A stretch of 32,149 bases of DNA from an uncultured Bacillota bacterium. Lineage in GTDB: Bacteria; Bacillota; Clostridia; Tissierellales; Tepidimicrobiaceae. Location of the stretch: the NCBI GenBank assembly GCA_937967955.1, contig CALBUB010000126.1, positions 1 through 32,149 of the forward strand, given 5' to 3'. The notes beneath the pieces are model-generated. The model was not told the origin of the DNA. It searched no databases and worked only from the letters and a program-made list of their open reading frames with translations. How positions within the stretch are numbered: position 1 is the stretch's first letter; each line of letters opens with the position of its first letter. The translations under genes and the position numbers were made by a program. Of the stretch, positions 16,292 to 24,081 are shown piece by piece.

Positions 16292-17010
16292 TGAAACTAT
16301 GGATAAAATTTACAAAGAATGGCTATATGAAATATATATCCCATCTAGATTTAATGAGGCTGTTCCAAAGGAGCTTTAGAAGATGTAATATCCCAATTAA
16401 ATATTCTCAAGGCTTTAATCCTCAACCTAAAATGGCCATAGCCAATCCTTTAGCTTTAGGCATTGAAAGCTTTGAAGAATTTATGGAAATTGAGCTTAAT
16501 GAGAGAATACCAGAAAATGAATTCATAGATACTATGAATAGAGATTTGCCTGAAGGGATTAAAATACTAGATGTAAAATATACGAATTCAATAAAATCCA
16601 TTACAACTTTCATAGACTGGAGCTATTATCAAATCCAGTTTGTAGCTGACAATATTCCAAATTTGGATATATTAGAAACTTCCATTGCTAAGCTACTTAA
16701 AAGGGACGAACTGCTTATAAAAAAGGAGAAAAGGAAGGGCAGAAAGGTTACTACAAAAAATCAAAATATAAGACCTTTTATTGGCAATATTACTCTTTCA
16801 AAGGATAAAACAAAAGAAATATCCCCCAATAGATATTTAGTCACCATAAATTGCTTACTTAAGTCAGGGGAAAAGGGTAATTTAAAACCAACAGATCTAT
16901 TAAAGGCTATTAGCAAATATTTAGATATTCCTATAGCTGAAGAAAGTATAGAGATAAAAAGACTAAACATGTTCACAGAAGCCAACAATAAGATAGAAAC
17001 ACTTATGTAG
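16291..17010 (+). CDS. DUF2344 / TIGR03936 radical SAM-linked protein
   Basis: A 239-residue protein opening with KLWIKFTKNGYMKYISHLDL and then IKYSQGFNPQPKMA, the conserved N-terminal block of the TIGR03936 family. Members are found next to, or fused to, TIGR03960 radical SAM proteins. The function is unknown; a substrate-binding or RNA-binding partner role is plausible. Start ATG 16291 overlaps the upstream stop and has AGGTGG 9 bases upstream. The C-terminal half is lysine-rich in its middle (about residues 135-155). It is followed by rng after 16 bases. Confidence 0.88.
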   Translation: MKLWIKFTKNGYMKYISHLDLMRLFQRSFRRCNIPIKYSQGFNPQPKMAIANPLALGIESFEEFMEIELNERIPENEFIDTMNRDLPEGIKILDVKYTNSIKSITTFIDWSYYQIQFVADNIPNLDILETSIAKLLKRDELLIKKEKRKGRKVTTKNQNIRPFIGNITLSKDKTKEISPNRYLVTINCLLKSGEKGNLKPTDLLKAISKYLDIPIAEESIEIKRLNMFTEANNKIETLM

Positions 17011-17026
17011 TATTAGGAGAGATTAC

Positions 17027-18271
17027 ATGAACTATATATTTATAGACATAAAGGCTGGCATAGAAAAGGTAGGCATAGTAGAAGAGGATAAGCTGGTGGA
17101 ATTCTATATAGACTATGAAGATGAAGACCAGTTAGTAGGCAATATATACAGAGGTCGGGTAAAAAATGTACTCAAGGGAATGGAGGCGGCCTTTGTAGAT
17201 ATAGGCCATGAAAAAAATGCATACCTAGATTTAAAAAATGCTATTCCTCAAAATACTAAAAGGGAAAATATAGATATTAGGGATGTTGTTAAAATAGGTC
17301 AGGAAATAATAGTTCAAGTATTAAAGGAACCTACAGAAAGCAAAGGGGCTAAAGTGACTACAAAGATTACTTTGCCTGGTAGATTTATTGTACTAACCCC
17401 CTATTCAGATAAAATAAGTATATCTAGAAAGATAGAAGAGGAAGAAGAAATAAAGAGGCTTACAAGTATTGGGGAGAATATAAAGGAAGAGAATATAGGC
17501 CTAATATTTAGAACCAATTCTCAAGGAGTAAATGAAGACTTATTAGCAAAAGAATATTCTAGCCTTGTTAAGCTTTTTAAAAAAATAGAAAGGGAAAGAC
17601 ACTTTTTACCCTGCCCTAAATTGATATATAAGGAAATGGATTTAGCAGAGAAGGTAATCAGGGACAGCTATAATGAAAAAATAGATAAGATAATAGTAAA
17701 TGACAGAGAAAAATATAATCGCCTTTTAGAATTAGAGGATATATTCTTCCCAGACTTTAAAGATAAGTTAATCTATGATGAGGATTTTGATATCAATTAT
17801 GAAGAAAATATACTAAAGGGCCTAAGGAATGCTTTAGAAAGAAAGGTTTACTTAAAAAGTGGAGGCTATATAGTCATAGATGAGACAGAAGCTTTGACAG
17901 TAATAGATGTAAATACAGGAAAGTTTGTTGGAAATATAAATCTTGAAGACACAGTTGTAAAGACCAATTTAGAAGCTGCCGAAGAAATTGCCAGACAGAT
18001 TAGGTTGAGAAACCTAACAGGCATAATATTAATCGATTTTATCCAAATGAAAAATAATAAAGATGTTAAGCTAGTAATGGAAAAATTAGAAGAGTATTTA
18101 AGCCGGGACAGGAATAAGGCCAATATAGTAGACATTACTAAACTAGGACTAGTGGAGCTTACTAGAAGAAAGAGTAGAAACAGCCTTTCCAACCATTTTA
18201 TAAAGCCCTGTCCTACATGTAAGGGTAAGGGCAAATTATATAAAATTATTGACAAACAGATGTATATCTGA
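17027..18271 (+). CDS. rng: Ribonuclease E/G family endoribonuclease
   Basis: Endoribonuclease of the RNase E/G family, acting in RNA maturation and decay. It has an N-terminal S1-type RNA-binding domain (about residues 35-120, with GNIYRGRVKNVLKGMEAAFVDIG), followed by the catalytic DNase I-like subdomain. The Mg ligands are Asp294 (VIDVNTGKFVG) and Asp337 (LIDFIQM). A Zn-link CPTCKGKG lies near the end and joins two subunits. At 414 residues it lacks the long C-terminal scaffold of RNase E and is even shorter than Escherichia coli RNase G, ending soon after the Zn-link. It lies just upstream of rplU-prp-rpmA, as in many Clostridia. Confidence 0.93.
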   Translation: MNYIFIDIKAGIEKVGIVEEDKLVEFYIDYEDEDQLVGNIYRGRVKNVLKGMEAAFVDIGHEKNAYLDLKNAIPQNTKRENIDIRDVVKIGQEIIVQVLKEPTESKGAKVTTKITLPGRFIVLTPYSDKISISRKIEEEEEIKRLTSIGENIKEENIGLIFRTNSQGVNEDLLAKEYSSLVKLFKKIERERHFLPCPKLIYKEMDLAEKVIRDSYNEKIDKIIVNDREKYNRLLELEDIFFPDFKDKLIYDEDFDINYEENILKGLRNALERKVYLKSGGYIVIDETEALTVIDVNTGKFVGNINLEDTVVKTNLEAAEEIARQIRLRNLTGIILIDFIQMKNNKDVKLVMEKLEEYLSRDRNKANIVDITKLGLVELTRRKSRNSLSNHFIKPCPTCKGKGKLYKIIDKQMYI

Positions 18272-18289
18272 TAAAATTTAGTTTTGTAA

Positions 18290-18356
18290 GTAGCCACTCA
18301 ATGCGGGTATTAAAGCATAGTCACCTGGCATTGGTGAGACTGGGTAAGAGGAGGTG
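18290..18356 (+). ncRNA. Candidate L21 ribosomal-protein leader
   Basis: The 95-base gap before rplU folds into at least two hairpins: ATGC/GCAT (18301-18318), and TCACC (18321-18325) with GGTGA (18333-18337) around a TGGCATT loop. They end just before the AGGAGG at 18349-18354. Bacillota rplU genes commonly carry an autoregulatory L21 leader at this position. I cannot check the covariance model here, so the call rests on position and hairpins. Confidence 0.5.
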
Positions 18357-18366
18357 TAATGTAATA

Positions 18367-18678
18367 ATGTATGCAATAATTGAAACAGGTGGAAAACAAT
18401 ACAGAGTTCAAGAAGGCGATGTTATCTACGTTGAAAAAATTGATGCTGAAGAAGGTGCAACAGTAGACCTATCAAAAGTTCTTCTAGTATCAAAGGATGG
18501 AGAGGTAAAGGTTGGAAAGCCTTACATTGAAGGAGCAAAAGTAGAAGCAAAAGTAGTAGAACATGGAAAAGGCAGAAAAATTATTGTTTTCAAATACAAG
18601 CCAAAGAAGAACTACAAGAAGAAACAAGGACATCGTCAACCCTACACTAAATTGCAAATAGAAAAGATAATTGGATAA
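18367..18678 (+). CDS. rplU: 50S ribosomal protein L21
   Basis: Large-subunit r-protein of 103 residues, starting MYAIIETGGKQYRVQEGDVIYVEK and ending with the basic KPKKNYKKKQGHRQPYTKLQIEKI segment, all typical of bL21. The true start is ATG 18367; an upstream in-frame ATG at 18301 would add 22 residues unlike L21 and falls within the leader hairpins. The AGGAGG at 18349-18354 is 12 bases from the ATG, longer than usual. First gene of the rplU-prp-rpmA trio. Confidence 0.97.
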   Translation: MYAIIETGGKQYRVQEGDVIYVEKIDAEEGATVDLSKVLLVSKDGEVKVGKPYIEGAKVEAKVVEHGKGRKIIVFKYKPKKNYKKKQGHRQPYTKLQIEKIIG

Positions 18679-18682
18679 TGTT

Positions 18683-19027
18683 ATGATTAATGTAACGATC
18701 TATAAGGATAAAAGAGGGAAAATCCAAGGCTACCATGTTAGTGGCCATGCAGGCTATGATGAGTATGGAAAAGACATTGTTTGTGCAGCAGTTTCAGTGC
18801 TGGCCCAAACAGCCCTCATATCCTTGTTTGAAGTGTGTAAAGTAGACAAAGAGTATATAGAGTACTTTATAGATGATAAAGGTGTTCTGAAGGTAAAGGT
18901 CTTAAAGGATCTATCCTCACCTGTAGCTGACAAGATAGATGTAGTATTTAAGACTTTTGAGGTAGGAATAAAAGCAATAATCGAAAGCTATCCAGAACAC
19001 GTAAGCCTTAAGTATAAGGAGGTGTAA
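18683..19027 (+). CDS. prp: Ribosomal-processing cysteine protease Prp (YsxB)
   Basis: Cysteine protease that removes the short N-terminal extension of ribosomal protein L27 in Bacillota. The catalytic pair is visible as His22 (SGHAGYDEYG) and Cys34 (DIVCAAVSVL), the same numbering as the characterised staphylococcal enzyme. Length is 114 residues. ATG 18683 gives the family-typical MINVTI start; a TTG at 18671 overlaps the end of rplU. The ribosome site is poor, so translation probably depends on coupling to rplU. Its substrate L27 is encoded next. Confidence 0.94.
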   Translation: MINVTIYKDKRGKIQGYHVSGHAGYDEYGKDIVCAAVSVLAQTALISLFEVCKVDKEYIEYFIDDKGVLKVKVLKDLSSPVADKIDVVFKTFEVGIKAIIESYPEHVSLKYKEV

Positions 19028-19030
19028 AAG

Positions 19031-19327
19031 ATGATTAAACTAAACTTACAATTGTTCGCATCCAAAAAGGGAGTAGGTAGTTCAAAGAACGGTAGAGATA
19101 GTGAATCTAAAAGATTAGGTGTAAAAAGAGGAGACGGCCAATTCGTACTAGCTGGCAACATCCTAGTAAGACAAAGAGGTACTAAAATTCACCCAGGAAA
19201 GAATGTAGGTAGAGGTGGAGACGATACTCTGTTTGCTAAAGTTGATGGAGTAGTTAAGTTTGAAAGAAAAGGTAAGAACAAAAAACAAGTTAGCGTATAT
19301 CCAGTTGCTGAAGCTGAATTAGCGTAG
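19031..19327 (+). CDS. rpmA: 50S ribosomal protein L27 with Prp-cleaved N-terminal extension
   Basis: bL27 of 98 residues. The N-terminus MIKLNLQLFASKKG carries the Bacillota extension cut by Prp just before ASKKG, which exposes the N-terminal tail that reaches the peptidyl transferase centre. The remainder (GVKRGDGQFVLAGNILVRQR, GRGGDDTLFAKVDG) is canonical. ATG 19031 has AAGGAGGTG 6 bases upstream. It is followed by a terminator. Confidence 0.98.
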   Translation: MIKLNLQLFASKKGVGSSKNGRDSESKRLGVKRGDGQFVLAGNILVRQRGTKIHPGKNVGRGGDDTLFAKVDGVVKFERKGKNKKQVSVYPVAEAELA

Positions 19328-19349
19328 ACATTATTTTTAATGAATATAT

Positions 19350-19376
19350 AGCTTACCATTATGGTAGGCTTTTTTT
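19350..19376 (+). terminator. Terminator of the rplU-prp-rpmA operon
   Basis: A 9-bp stem (AGCTTACCA with TGGTAGGCT, one wobble), a TTA loop and seven T residues. Confidence 0.88.
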
Positions 19377-19389
19377 ATTCAATAAAAAC

Positions 19390-19418
19390 TTATAAAAACT
19401 AAAAAAAAGAATTATAAT
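19390..19418 (+). promoter_or_regulatory. Candidate promoter for obg
   Basis: A perfect TATAAT at 19413-19418 lies between the rpmA terminator and obg. The best-spaced -35 is only TTATAA (19390-19395), in an A-rich stretch. Likely but weakly supported. Confidence 0.35.
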
Positions 19419-19480
19419 TATTATAGTGCAAAATGGTGTATCATATATAGAGAAAACTACCAAACGATAAGGTGATGTGT

Positions 19481-20755
19481 ATGTTCATAGATGTAGCCAA
19501 AATACATTTGAAAGCTGGAAAAGGCGGCGATGGGGCAGTAGCTTTCAGACGTGAAAAGTACGAACCATCTGGGGGCCCATATGGTGGAGATGGTGGTGAT
19601 GGAGGAAATATAATCCTACAAGGTGACGAAGGTATAAGAACCTTAATGGACTTTAGATATAAACGCCACTACAAGGCTGAAGATGGAGAAAATGGGAAAA
19701 CAAAAAAGCAATACGGCAGAAAAGGAAAAGATCTTATACTAAGGGTTCCAGTAGGTACCCTAGTTAAAGATGCAGAAACGGGCAAAGTAATAGTAGACAT
19801 AAAAGAACACAATCAACAATTTGTAATAGCCAGAGGAGGAAAAGGTGGAAGAGGTAATGCTAAATTTGCCACTTCCACAAGAAGGGCACCAAGATTTGCA
19901 GAGCCTGGTAGAAAAGGGGAAGAAAGGACTATTATCCTAGAACTTAAGCTTCTGGCAGATGTGGGTCTAGTAGGCTTCCCAAATGTAGGCAAATCTACCA
20001 TCCTTTCCATATTAACAGATGCAAAACCAAAGATAGCTAACTATCACTTTACTACTCTTAATCCAAACTTGGGAGTAGTAAGGGTAGATGTAGATAAGAG
20101 TTTCGTAATAGCAGATATTCCCGGCTTGATTGAAGGAGCCCATAAGGGTGCAGGCCTAGGCTTGGATTTCCTAAGGCACATAGAAAGGACTAGACTATTA
20201 GTCCATGTATTAGATGCCTCAGGTATAGAAGGTAGGGATCCAATAGAGGATTTCTATAAAATAAATGATGAATTGTATCAATACAATGAAAAGCTAAAGG
20301 AAAAACCACAAATAATTGCATGCAATAAGATGGATTTGCCTACTGCTAAAGACTGGTTTGAAAAAATAAAAGAGGAATTAGAACCTAAAGGCTATAAAAT
20401 ATTCCCTATTTCTGCTGCTACTAGGGAAGGAATAGATAAGCTAAAATATGCTATTTGGGAAGAATTAAGTCAGATAGAAACTGAATATGAAACCTTCGAT
20501 GAACCCTTAGATATAGAACTAGAGCCAGAAAAAGAAGATGAAATAATAGTTAAAAAAGAAGATGGCAAGTATATTGTAGAAGGTAGCTTTATAGAGAGAC
20601 TATTAAATTCAGTAAACTTTGCAGACATAGATTCAGTTAGATACTTCCAGAGGGTAATAAAGGAAAGAGGAGTAGTGGATAAACTGAAAGAATTAGGCAT
20701 CGAAGAAAGTGATTCTGTCTTTATATGTGGTTCTGAATTTGAATACTTCGAATAA
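19481..20755 (+). CDS. obg: GTPase Obg (CgtA)
   Basis: Essential GTPase of 50S assembly and stress signalling. The N-terminal glycine-rich Obg fold (about 1-158, with GGPYGGDGGDGGN and GGKGGRGNAKF) is followed by the G domain: P-loop GFPNVGKST from residue 165, DIPGLIEGAHKGAGLG, and NKMD. A C-terminal OCT domain (ending VRYFQRVIKERGVVDKL) completes it. Length 424. ATG 19481 has AAGGTG 6 bases upstream; the ORF could be opened at GTG 19472, but that overlaps the site. In Bacillus it also follows rpmA, with spo0B between; no spo0B is seen here. Confidence 0.97.
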   Translation: MFIDVAKIHLKAGKGGDGAVAFRREKYEPSGGPYGGDGGDGGNIILQGDEGIRTLMDFRYKRHYKAEDGENGKTKKQYGRKGKDLILRVPVGTLVKDAETGKVIVDIKEHNQQFVIARGGKGGRGNAKFATSTRRAPRFAEPGRKGEERTIILELKLLADVGLVGFPNVGKSTILSILTDAKPKIANYHFTTLNPNLGVVRVDVDKSFVIADIPGLIEGAHKGAGLGLDFLRHIERTRLLVHVLDASGIEGRDPIEDFYKINDELYQYNEKLKEKPQIIACNKMDLPTAKDWFEKIKEELEPKGYKIFPISAATREGIDKLKYAIWEELSQIETEYETFDEPLDIELEPEKEDEIIVKKEDGKYIVEGSFIERLLNSVNFADIDSVRYFQRVIKERGVVDKLKELGIEESDSVFICGSEFEYFE

Positions 20756-20780
20756 AAACTATATAAAAGGGGTGAAGAGC

Positions 20781-21077
20781 TTGATAACAGGAAAACAAAG
20801 AAGCTATCTAAAAAGCTTGGCCCACAAATTAGAGCCCATATTCCAAGTTGGAAAAAATGGAATAACAGAAAACTTCATAAAACAAGTTGATGAGGCCTTG
20901 GAAAAAAGAGAGCTAATTAAGATAAAAGTACTAAACAACAGCCTATTAGATGCAAAAGAAGTGGCTAATATGTTAGCCGAAAAGACTAATGCAGAATTTG
21001 TACAAAGTATAGGAAATAAATTTGTCCTATACAGGGAATCTAAAAAACACAAGAAAATAATATTACCCGAAAAATAA
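20781..21077 (+). CDS. yhbY: CRM-domain RNA-binding protein YhbY
   Basis: A 98-residue CRS1-YhbY (CRM) domain protein associated with the pre-50S ribosome. It begins LITGKQRSYLKSLAHKLEPI and carries the GxxG RNA-binding loop in QVGKNGIT. I start it at TTG 20781 with AAAGGGGTGA 5 bases upstream, which gives the usual family length; a longer in-frame reading back into obg is spurious. It lies between obg and nadD, a common order in Bacillota. Confidence 0.94.
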   Translation: MITGKQRSYLKSLAHKLEPIFQVGKNGITENFIKQVDEALEKRELIKIKVLNNSLLDAKEVANMLAEKTNAEFVQSIGNKFVLYRESKKHKKIILPEK

Positions 21078-21100
21078 GACTTCAGAGCATTCTGAAGTCT
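21077..21100 (+). terminator. Hairpin after yhbY (possible weak terminator)
   Basis: A perfect 10-bp stem (AGACTTCAGA with TCTGAAGTCT) and loop GCAT, right after the stop. The T-rich tract (21110-21114) is 10 bases away and overlaps the lead-in to nadD, so termination is doubtful; it may stabilise RNA or attenuate. Confidence 0.45.
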
Positions 21101-21127
21101 AATTGCTAATTTTTGGAGGTGGCTTTT

Positions 21128-21739
21128 TTGGACAAAGCTAGAATTGGAATAATAGGGGGCACCTTTGATCCAATCCACAATGGTCATTTGCTTATAGCAG
21201 AAAACTCTAGGAAAGCCTTTAATTTGGACAAAATAATATTCATGCCTGCCGGTATTCCTCCTCACAAAAGGGATAAAGATGTATCTTCCAACATCCATAG
21301 ATATAATATGACCTTACTAGCCATTAACAACAATGACTACTTTTTTTTATCTCCTTTAGAATTGAAAAAGGAAGGCGTAAGCTTCACAATAGATACCATT
21401 AAATATTTAAATTCTATTTACAAGGACACAGAAATATATTTTATATTAGGCTCCGATTCACTTTTCCAAATAGACACATGGAAGAATTATAAAGAGCTGC
21501 TTACCCTGTGCAATTTTATAGTAGCTGCCAGGCCTAATTATAATAACGAGAAGCTAAAGGCAACAGTAGAAGACTTAAATGGCCTATACAATAGTTCAAT
21601 ACATATACTTGAAGGACCAGTATTAGATATATCATCATCGGAAATAAGAGAAAGGGTTAGAAAAGGGGTATCTATTTCCTACCTTGTACCTGAATCAGTG
21701 GAAAAATATGTATATAAACATAAGCTTTACAGGGATTAG
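21128..21739 (+). CDS. nadD: Nicotinate-nucleotide adenylyltransferase
   Basis: Makes nicotinate adenine dinucleotide from nicotinate mononucleotide and ATP in NAD synthesis. The nucleotidyltransferase motif GGTFDPIHNGH (from residue 10) and the second motif ISSSEIRERV near the C-terminus are intact. Length 203 residues. TTG 21128 is chosen from GGAGGTGG (21115-21122); the open frame extends 15 bases further up but without a site. It pairs with yqeK, the standard nadD-yqeK order. Confidence 0.96.
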   Translation: MDKARIGIIGGTFDPIHNGHLLIAENSRKAFNLDKIIFMPAGIPPHKRDKDVSSNIHRYNMTLLAINNNDYFFLSPLELKKEGVSFTIDTIKYLNSIYKDTEIYFILGSDSLFQIDTWKNYKELLTLCNFIVAARPNYNNEKLKATVEDLNGLYNSSIHILEGPVLDISSSEIRERVRKGVSISYLVPESVEKYVYKHKLYRD

Positions 21740-21751
21740 GAGGTCTATCAT

Positions 21752-22324
21752 ATGATAAAGCCTTGGTTTTATGATAAGTTAAAGGCTGACATAGGAAAGG
21801 CAAGGTATGAGCACTCCTTAAGGGTAATGGAAGTGAGCAAGAAACTAGCCGAAAGGTATGGCTGTCCAGTAGAAAAGGCAGCTTTAGCCGGACTTTTACA
21901 CGATTGTGGCAAGCTACAGGGAGATATTAATTTGTTGAAACTAGCCCATGATTTTGATATAATTCTAGATAGTGTGATGAAAAATAATCATGAACTAATC
22001 CATTGTGTACTAGGGGCAGCAATAGCAGAAAAAGAATACCATGTTACTGACCAAGATGTTTTAAACGCTATTCGCTACCATACAACAGGAAGAGAAAACA
22101 TGACCCTATTAGAAAAGATAGTGTATATTGCTGACCTAATAGAACCAACAAGAAATTTCCCAACTGTTGAAGAATTAAGGAAGCTAGCCTATGAAGATAT
22201 AGATAAATGTATGCTACTTGCTTTAGATAATAGTATTAATTATGTTATAAAAAAGAAGCTGTTAATCCATCTAGATAGTGTTAAAGCAAGAAATCATTTA
22301 TTAATCCAAAAGAACATGGAGTGA
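21752..22324 (+). CDS. yqeK: HD-domain diadenosine tetraphosphatase YqeK
   Basis: HD-superfamily hydrolase; YqeK proteins symmetrically cleave Ap4A to ADP. Metal-binding positions are visible: YEHSLRV, the LLHDCGK HD pair, NNHELIH, AIRYHTTG and ADLIEPTRNF. Length 190 residues. ATG 21752 has AGGAGG 7 bases upstream. Its C-terminal end abuts the LCP gene, and the cluster nadD-yqeK-lcp-rsfS is typical for Clostridia. Confidence 0.94.
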   Translation: MIKPWFYDKLKADIGKARYEHSLRVMEVSKKLAERYGCPVEKAALAGLLHDCGKLQGDINLLKLAHDFDIILDSVMKNNHELIHCVLGAAIAEKEYHVTDQDVLNAIRYHTTGRENMTLLEKIVYIADLIEPTRNFPTVEELRKLAYEDIDKCMLLALDNSINYVIKKKLLIHLDSVKARNHLLIQKNME

Positions 22325-22328
22325 TATG

Positions 22329-23228
22329 ATGAAGAAGAAGTTTTTTAAAACTTTTTTTATTTCCCTACTAGTTTTTGCCGCTTTATGGACAGGCGTAATA
22401 TATACATTTATTAATAGTGAAGATGAAACTACTTCTAGTGGCAATTTCATCCAAAGAATAATAGGAGGGCCTGATGAAATTACCTTCCTACTATTAGGAG
22501 TAGATACAAATGATGGCAGTAAAGGCGGTTCAAGAACTGATACAATGATGGTTTGCAAAGTAGATAAGTCAACTGGAAAGATTTCAATCCTTTCTATCCC
22601 TAGAGATACTAGGACCAGAATAAGAGGTAGACAACAGGAAGAGAAGATAAATCATGCTCATGCTTATGGAGGGCCAGAACTATCCGTTAAAGCTGTTAAA
22701 GATTTACTAGGCATTGATCTAGAATATTATGTTAAAGTAGACTACCAGATAGTAAAGGAGTTTGTCGATCTAATTGGTGGGGTAGAAGTAGATGTGCCTG
22801 TAGATATGAAACAGTACAATATTAAAAAAGGTGTACAAGTGCTAGATGGAGAGAAGGCGCTAAAATTCGTAAGATTTAGAAAAGGTTACTCAGACCAAGA
22901 CTTAGGAAGAATCAGGGCCCAACAACAATTTATAAAAGCTGCAGCAAAGCAAACACTAAAGTTAAGCAATATTGGAAAACTTCCTCAAATGATAAAATCC
23001 TATTATAATAATGTAGAAACTAATATCCCCTTAGATGTAATACTCAAATTTGCAGCTAATGCCAAAGATTTCGATGTAGATGGAATGCAAATGGCTACAT
23101 TGCCAGGAGAACCCCAATATATTAATGGAATTTCTTACTTTATCTATGATGAAGAAGAAGCTGAGATTTTAGTAAAAGAGCTTTTTGAAGATGATAAAGT
23201 AGTATATAATCGAGATAGTAATCAATAG
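22329..23228 (+). CDS. LytR-CpsA-Psr (LCP) family cell wall glycopolymer ligase
   Basis: Membrane-anchored enzyme family that attaches teichoic acids or capsule polymers to peptidoglycan. It has an N-terminal membrane helix (about residues 4-24), then the LCP domain with FLLLGVDTNDG, RTDTMMVCKVD, SILSIPRDTRTRI, KINHAHAYGG, VKVDYQIVKEFVDLIGG and the Arg-rich KFVRFRKGYSDQDLGRIRAQQ. These residues bind the polyprenyl-pyrophosphate substrate. About 299 residues. ATG 22329 has GGAG 7 bases upstream (ATG 22326 is possible). It is embedded between yqeK and rsfS. Confidence 0.94.
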   Translation: MKKKFFKTFFISLLVFAALWTGVIYTFINSEDETTSSGNFIQRIIGGPDEITFLLLGVDTNDGSKGGSRTDTMMVCKVDKSTGKISILSIPRDTRTRIRGRQQEEKINHAHAYGGPELSVKAVKDLLGIDLEYYVKVDYQIVKEFVDLIGGVEVDVPVDMKQYNIKKGVQVLDGEKALKFVRFRKGYSDQDLGRIRAQQQFIKAAAKQTLKLSNIGKLPQMIKSYYNNVETNIPLDVILKFAANAKDFDVDGMQMATLPGEPQYINGISYFIYDEEEAEILVKELFEDDKVVYNRDSNQ

Positions 23229-23248
23229 CAATAACAGGAGGTATTTGA

Positions 23249-23605
23249 GTGAGAATAGATATGGATGAAAAACTATCCCTTATAGTCAAAGCATGTAATG
23301 ACAAAAAAGGTTTTGATATAAAAGTATTAGATTTAAGAGATTTAACCACTATTACCGACTATTTTGTAATAGTAAGTGGTAATTCTACAACCCAAGTAGC
23401 AGCCATAGCCGATGAAATAGAAGAAAAACTAGAGGAAGCAGGCTTTGAACTTCTTGGAAAAGAAGGCTATAGAGAGGCTAGATGGGTATTATTAGACTAT
23501 GGAAGTGTAGTAGCCCATGTATTCCATAAGGAAGATAGAGAATTTTATAATCTAGAAAAACTATGGGCAGATAGTGAAGAATTAACCTTAGAAAATATTC
23601 AATAA
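23249..23605 (+). CDS. rsfS: Ribosome silencing factor RsfS
   Basis: A 118-residue RsfS/YbeB/Iojap protein that binds L14 on the 50S subunit and blocks joining with 30S when nutrients are limiting. Family motifs LRDLTTITDYFVIVSGNST, GYREARWVLLDYG and VAHVFHKEDREFYNLEKLW are clear. Start GTG 23249 has AGGAGGT 6 bases upstream; ATG 23261 is too far from it. It ends with a strong terminator. Confidence 0.96.
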   Translation: MRIDMDEKLSLIVKACNDKKGFDIKVLDLRDLTTITDYFVIVSGNSTTQVAAIADEIEEKLEEAGFELLGKEGYREARWVLLDYGSVVAHVFHKEDREFYNLEKLWADSEELTLENIQ

Positions 23606-23629
23606 CCCTATTTAATAGGGTTATTTTTA
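23601..23629 (+). terminator. Terminator of the nadD-rsfS run
   Basis: A perfect 11-bp stem (AATAACCCTAT with ATAGGGTTATT), a 3-base loop and a short T run; the left arm overlaps the rsfS stop codon. Confidence 0.88.
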
Positions 23630-23655
23630 TCATTTTAAAAAGAGGAGGTACTCCC

Positions 23656-24039
23656 ATGACTATTAAATTCATTTCAACAGATAAGGCTCCAGCAGCTATA
23701 GGCCCCTACTCCCAAGGAACTAAAGCAGGCAATATGGTTTTTACATCTGGCCAATTGCCAATAGTTCCTGACACAGGAGAATTGATTAAAGACGACATTA
23801 AGAAGGCTACTAGACAATCCCTAGAAAATGTATTAGCAATAGTTGAGGCAGCTGGAGGAAAGTTGACAGATATAGTTAAGGTGAATATCTATATAAAGGA
23901 TATGGAAGACTTTCCAAAGGTCAATGAAGTATATGAAGCCTTCTTCCAAGACCATAAACCTGCCAGATCCTGTGTTGAAGTAGCTAGACTGCCTAAAGAT
24001 GGAGATATAGAAATTGAAGCCATAGCTACAATATCATAA
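23656..24039 (+). CDS. ridA: RidA family 2-iminobutanoate/2-iminopropanoate deaminase
   Basis: Hydrolyses reactive enamine/imine intermediates released by PLP enzymes such as threonine and serine dehydratases. It is a 127-residue trimer-forming protein with the family landmarks AIGPYSQGTKAGNMVFTSGQ, the NVLAIVEAAG helix, and the C-terminal HKPARSCVEVARLPKDGDIEIEAIA, which includes the Arg that holds the substrate carboxylate. ATG 23656 follows AGAGGAGGT. It appears to be a single gene between two terminators, convergent with the carboxypeptidase gene. Confidence 0.95.
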   Translation: MTIKFISTDKAPAAIGPYSQGTKAGNMVFTSGQLPIVPDTGELIKDDIKKATRQSLENVLAIVEAAGGKLTDIVKVNIYIKDMEDFPKVNEVYEAFFQDHKPARSCVEVARLPKDGDIEIEAIATIS

Positions 24040-24040
24040 T

Positions 24041-24081
24041 ATATAAAAGAATCTTGTCCATAGGACAAGATTCTTTTATAT
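24041..24081. terminator. Bidirectional terminator between ridA and the carboxypeptidase gene
   Basis: A perfect 19-bp inverted repeat (24041-24059 with 24063-24081) with a 3-base loop ATA. The arms carry A-rich ends on one strand and T-rich ends on the other, so it works in both directions. It overlaps the stop codon of the - strand gene. Confidence 0.92.

Noticed and set aside
18301..18366. A 22-residue N-terminal extension of L21
   Set aside because: It is unlike any L21 N-terminus and coincides with leader hairpins; the canonical MYAIIETGGKQY start is at 18367.
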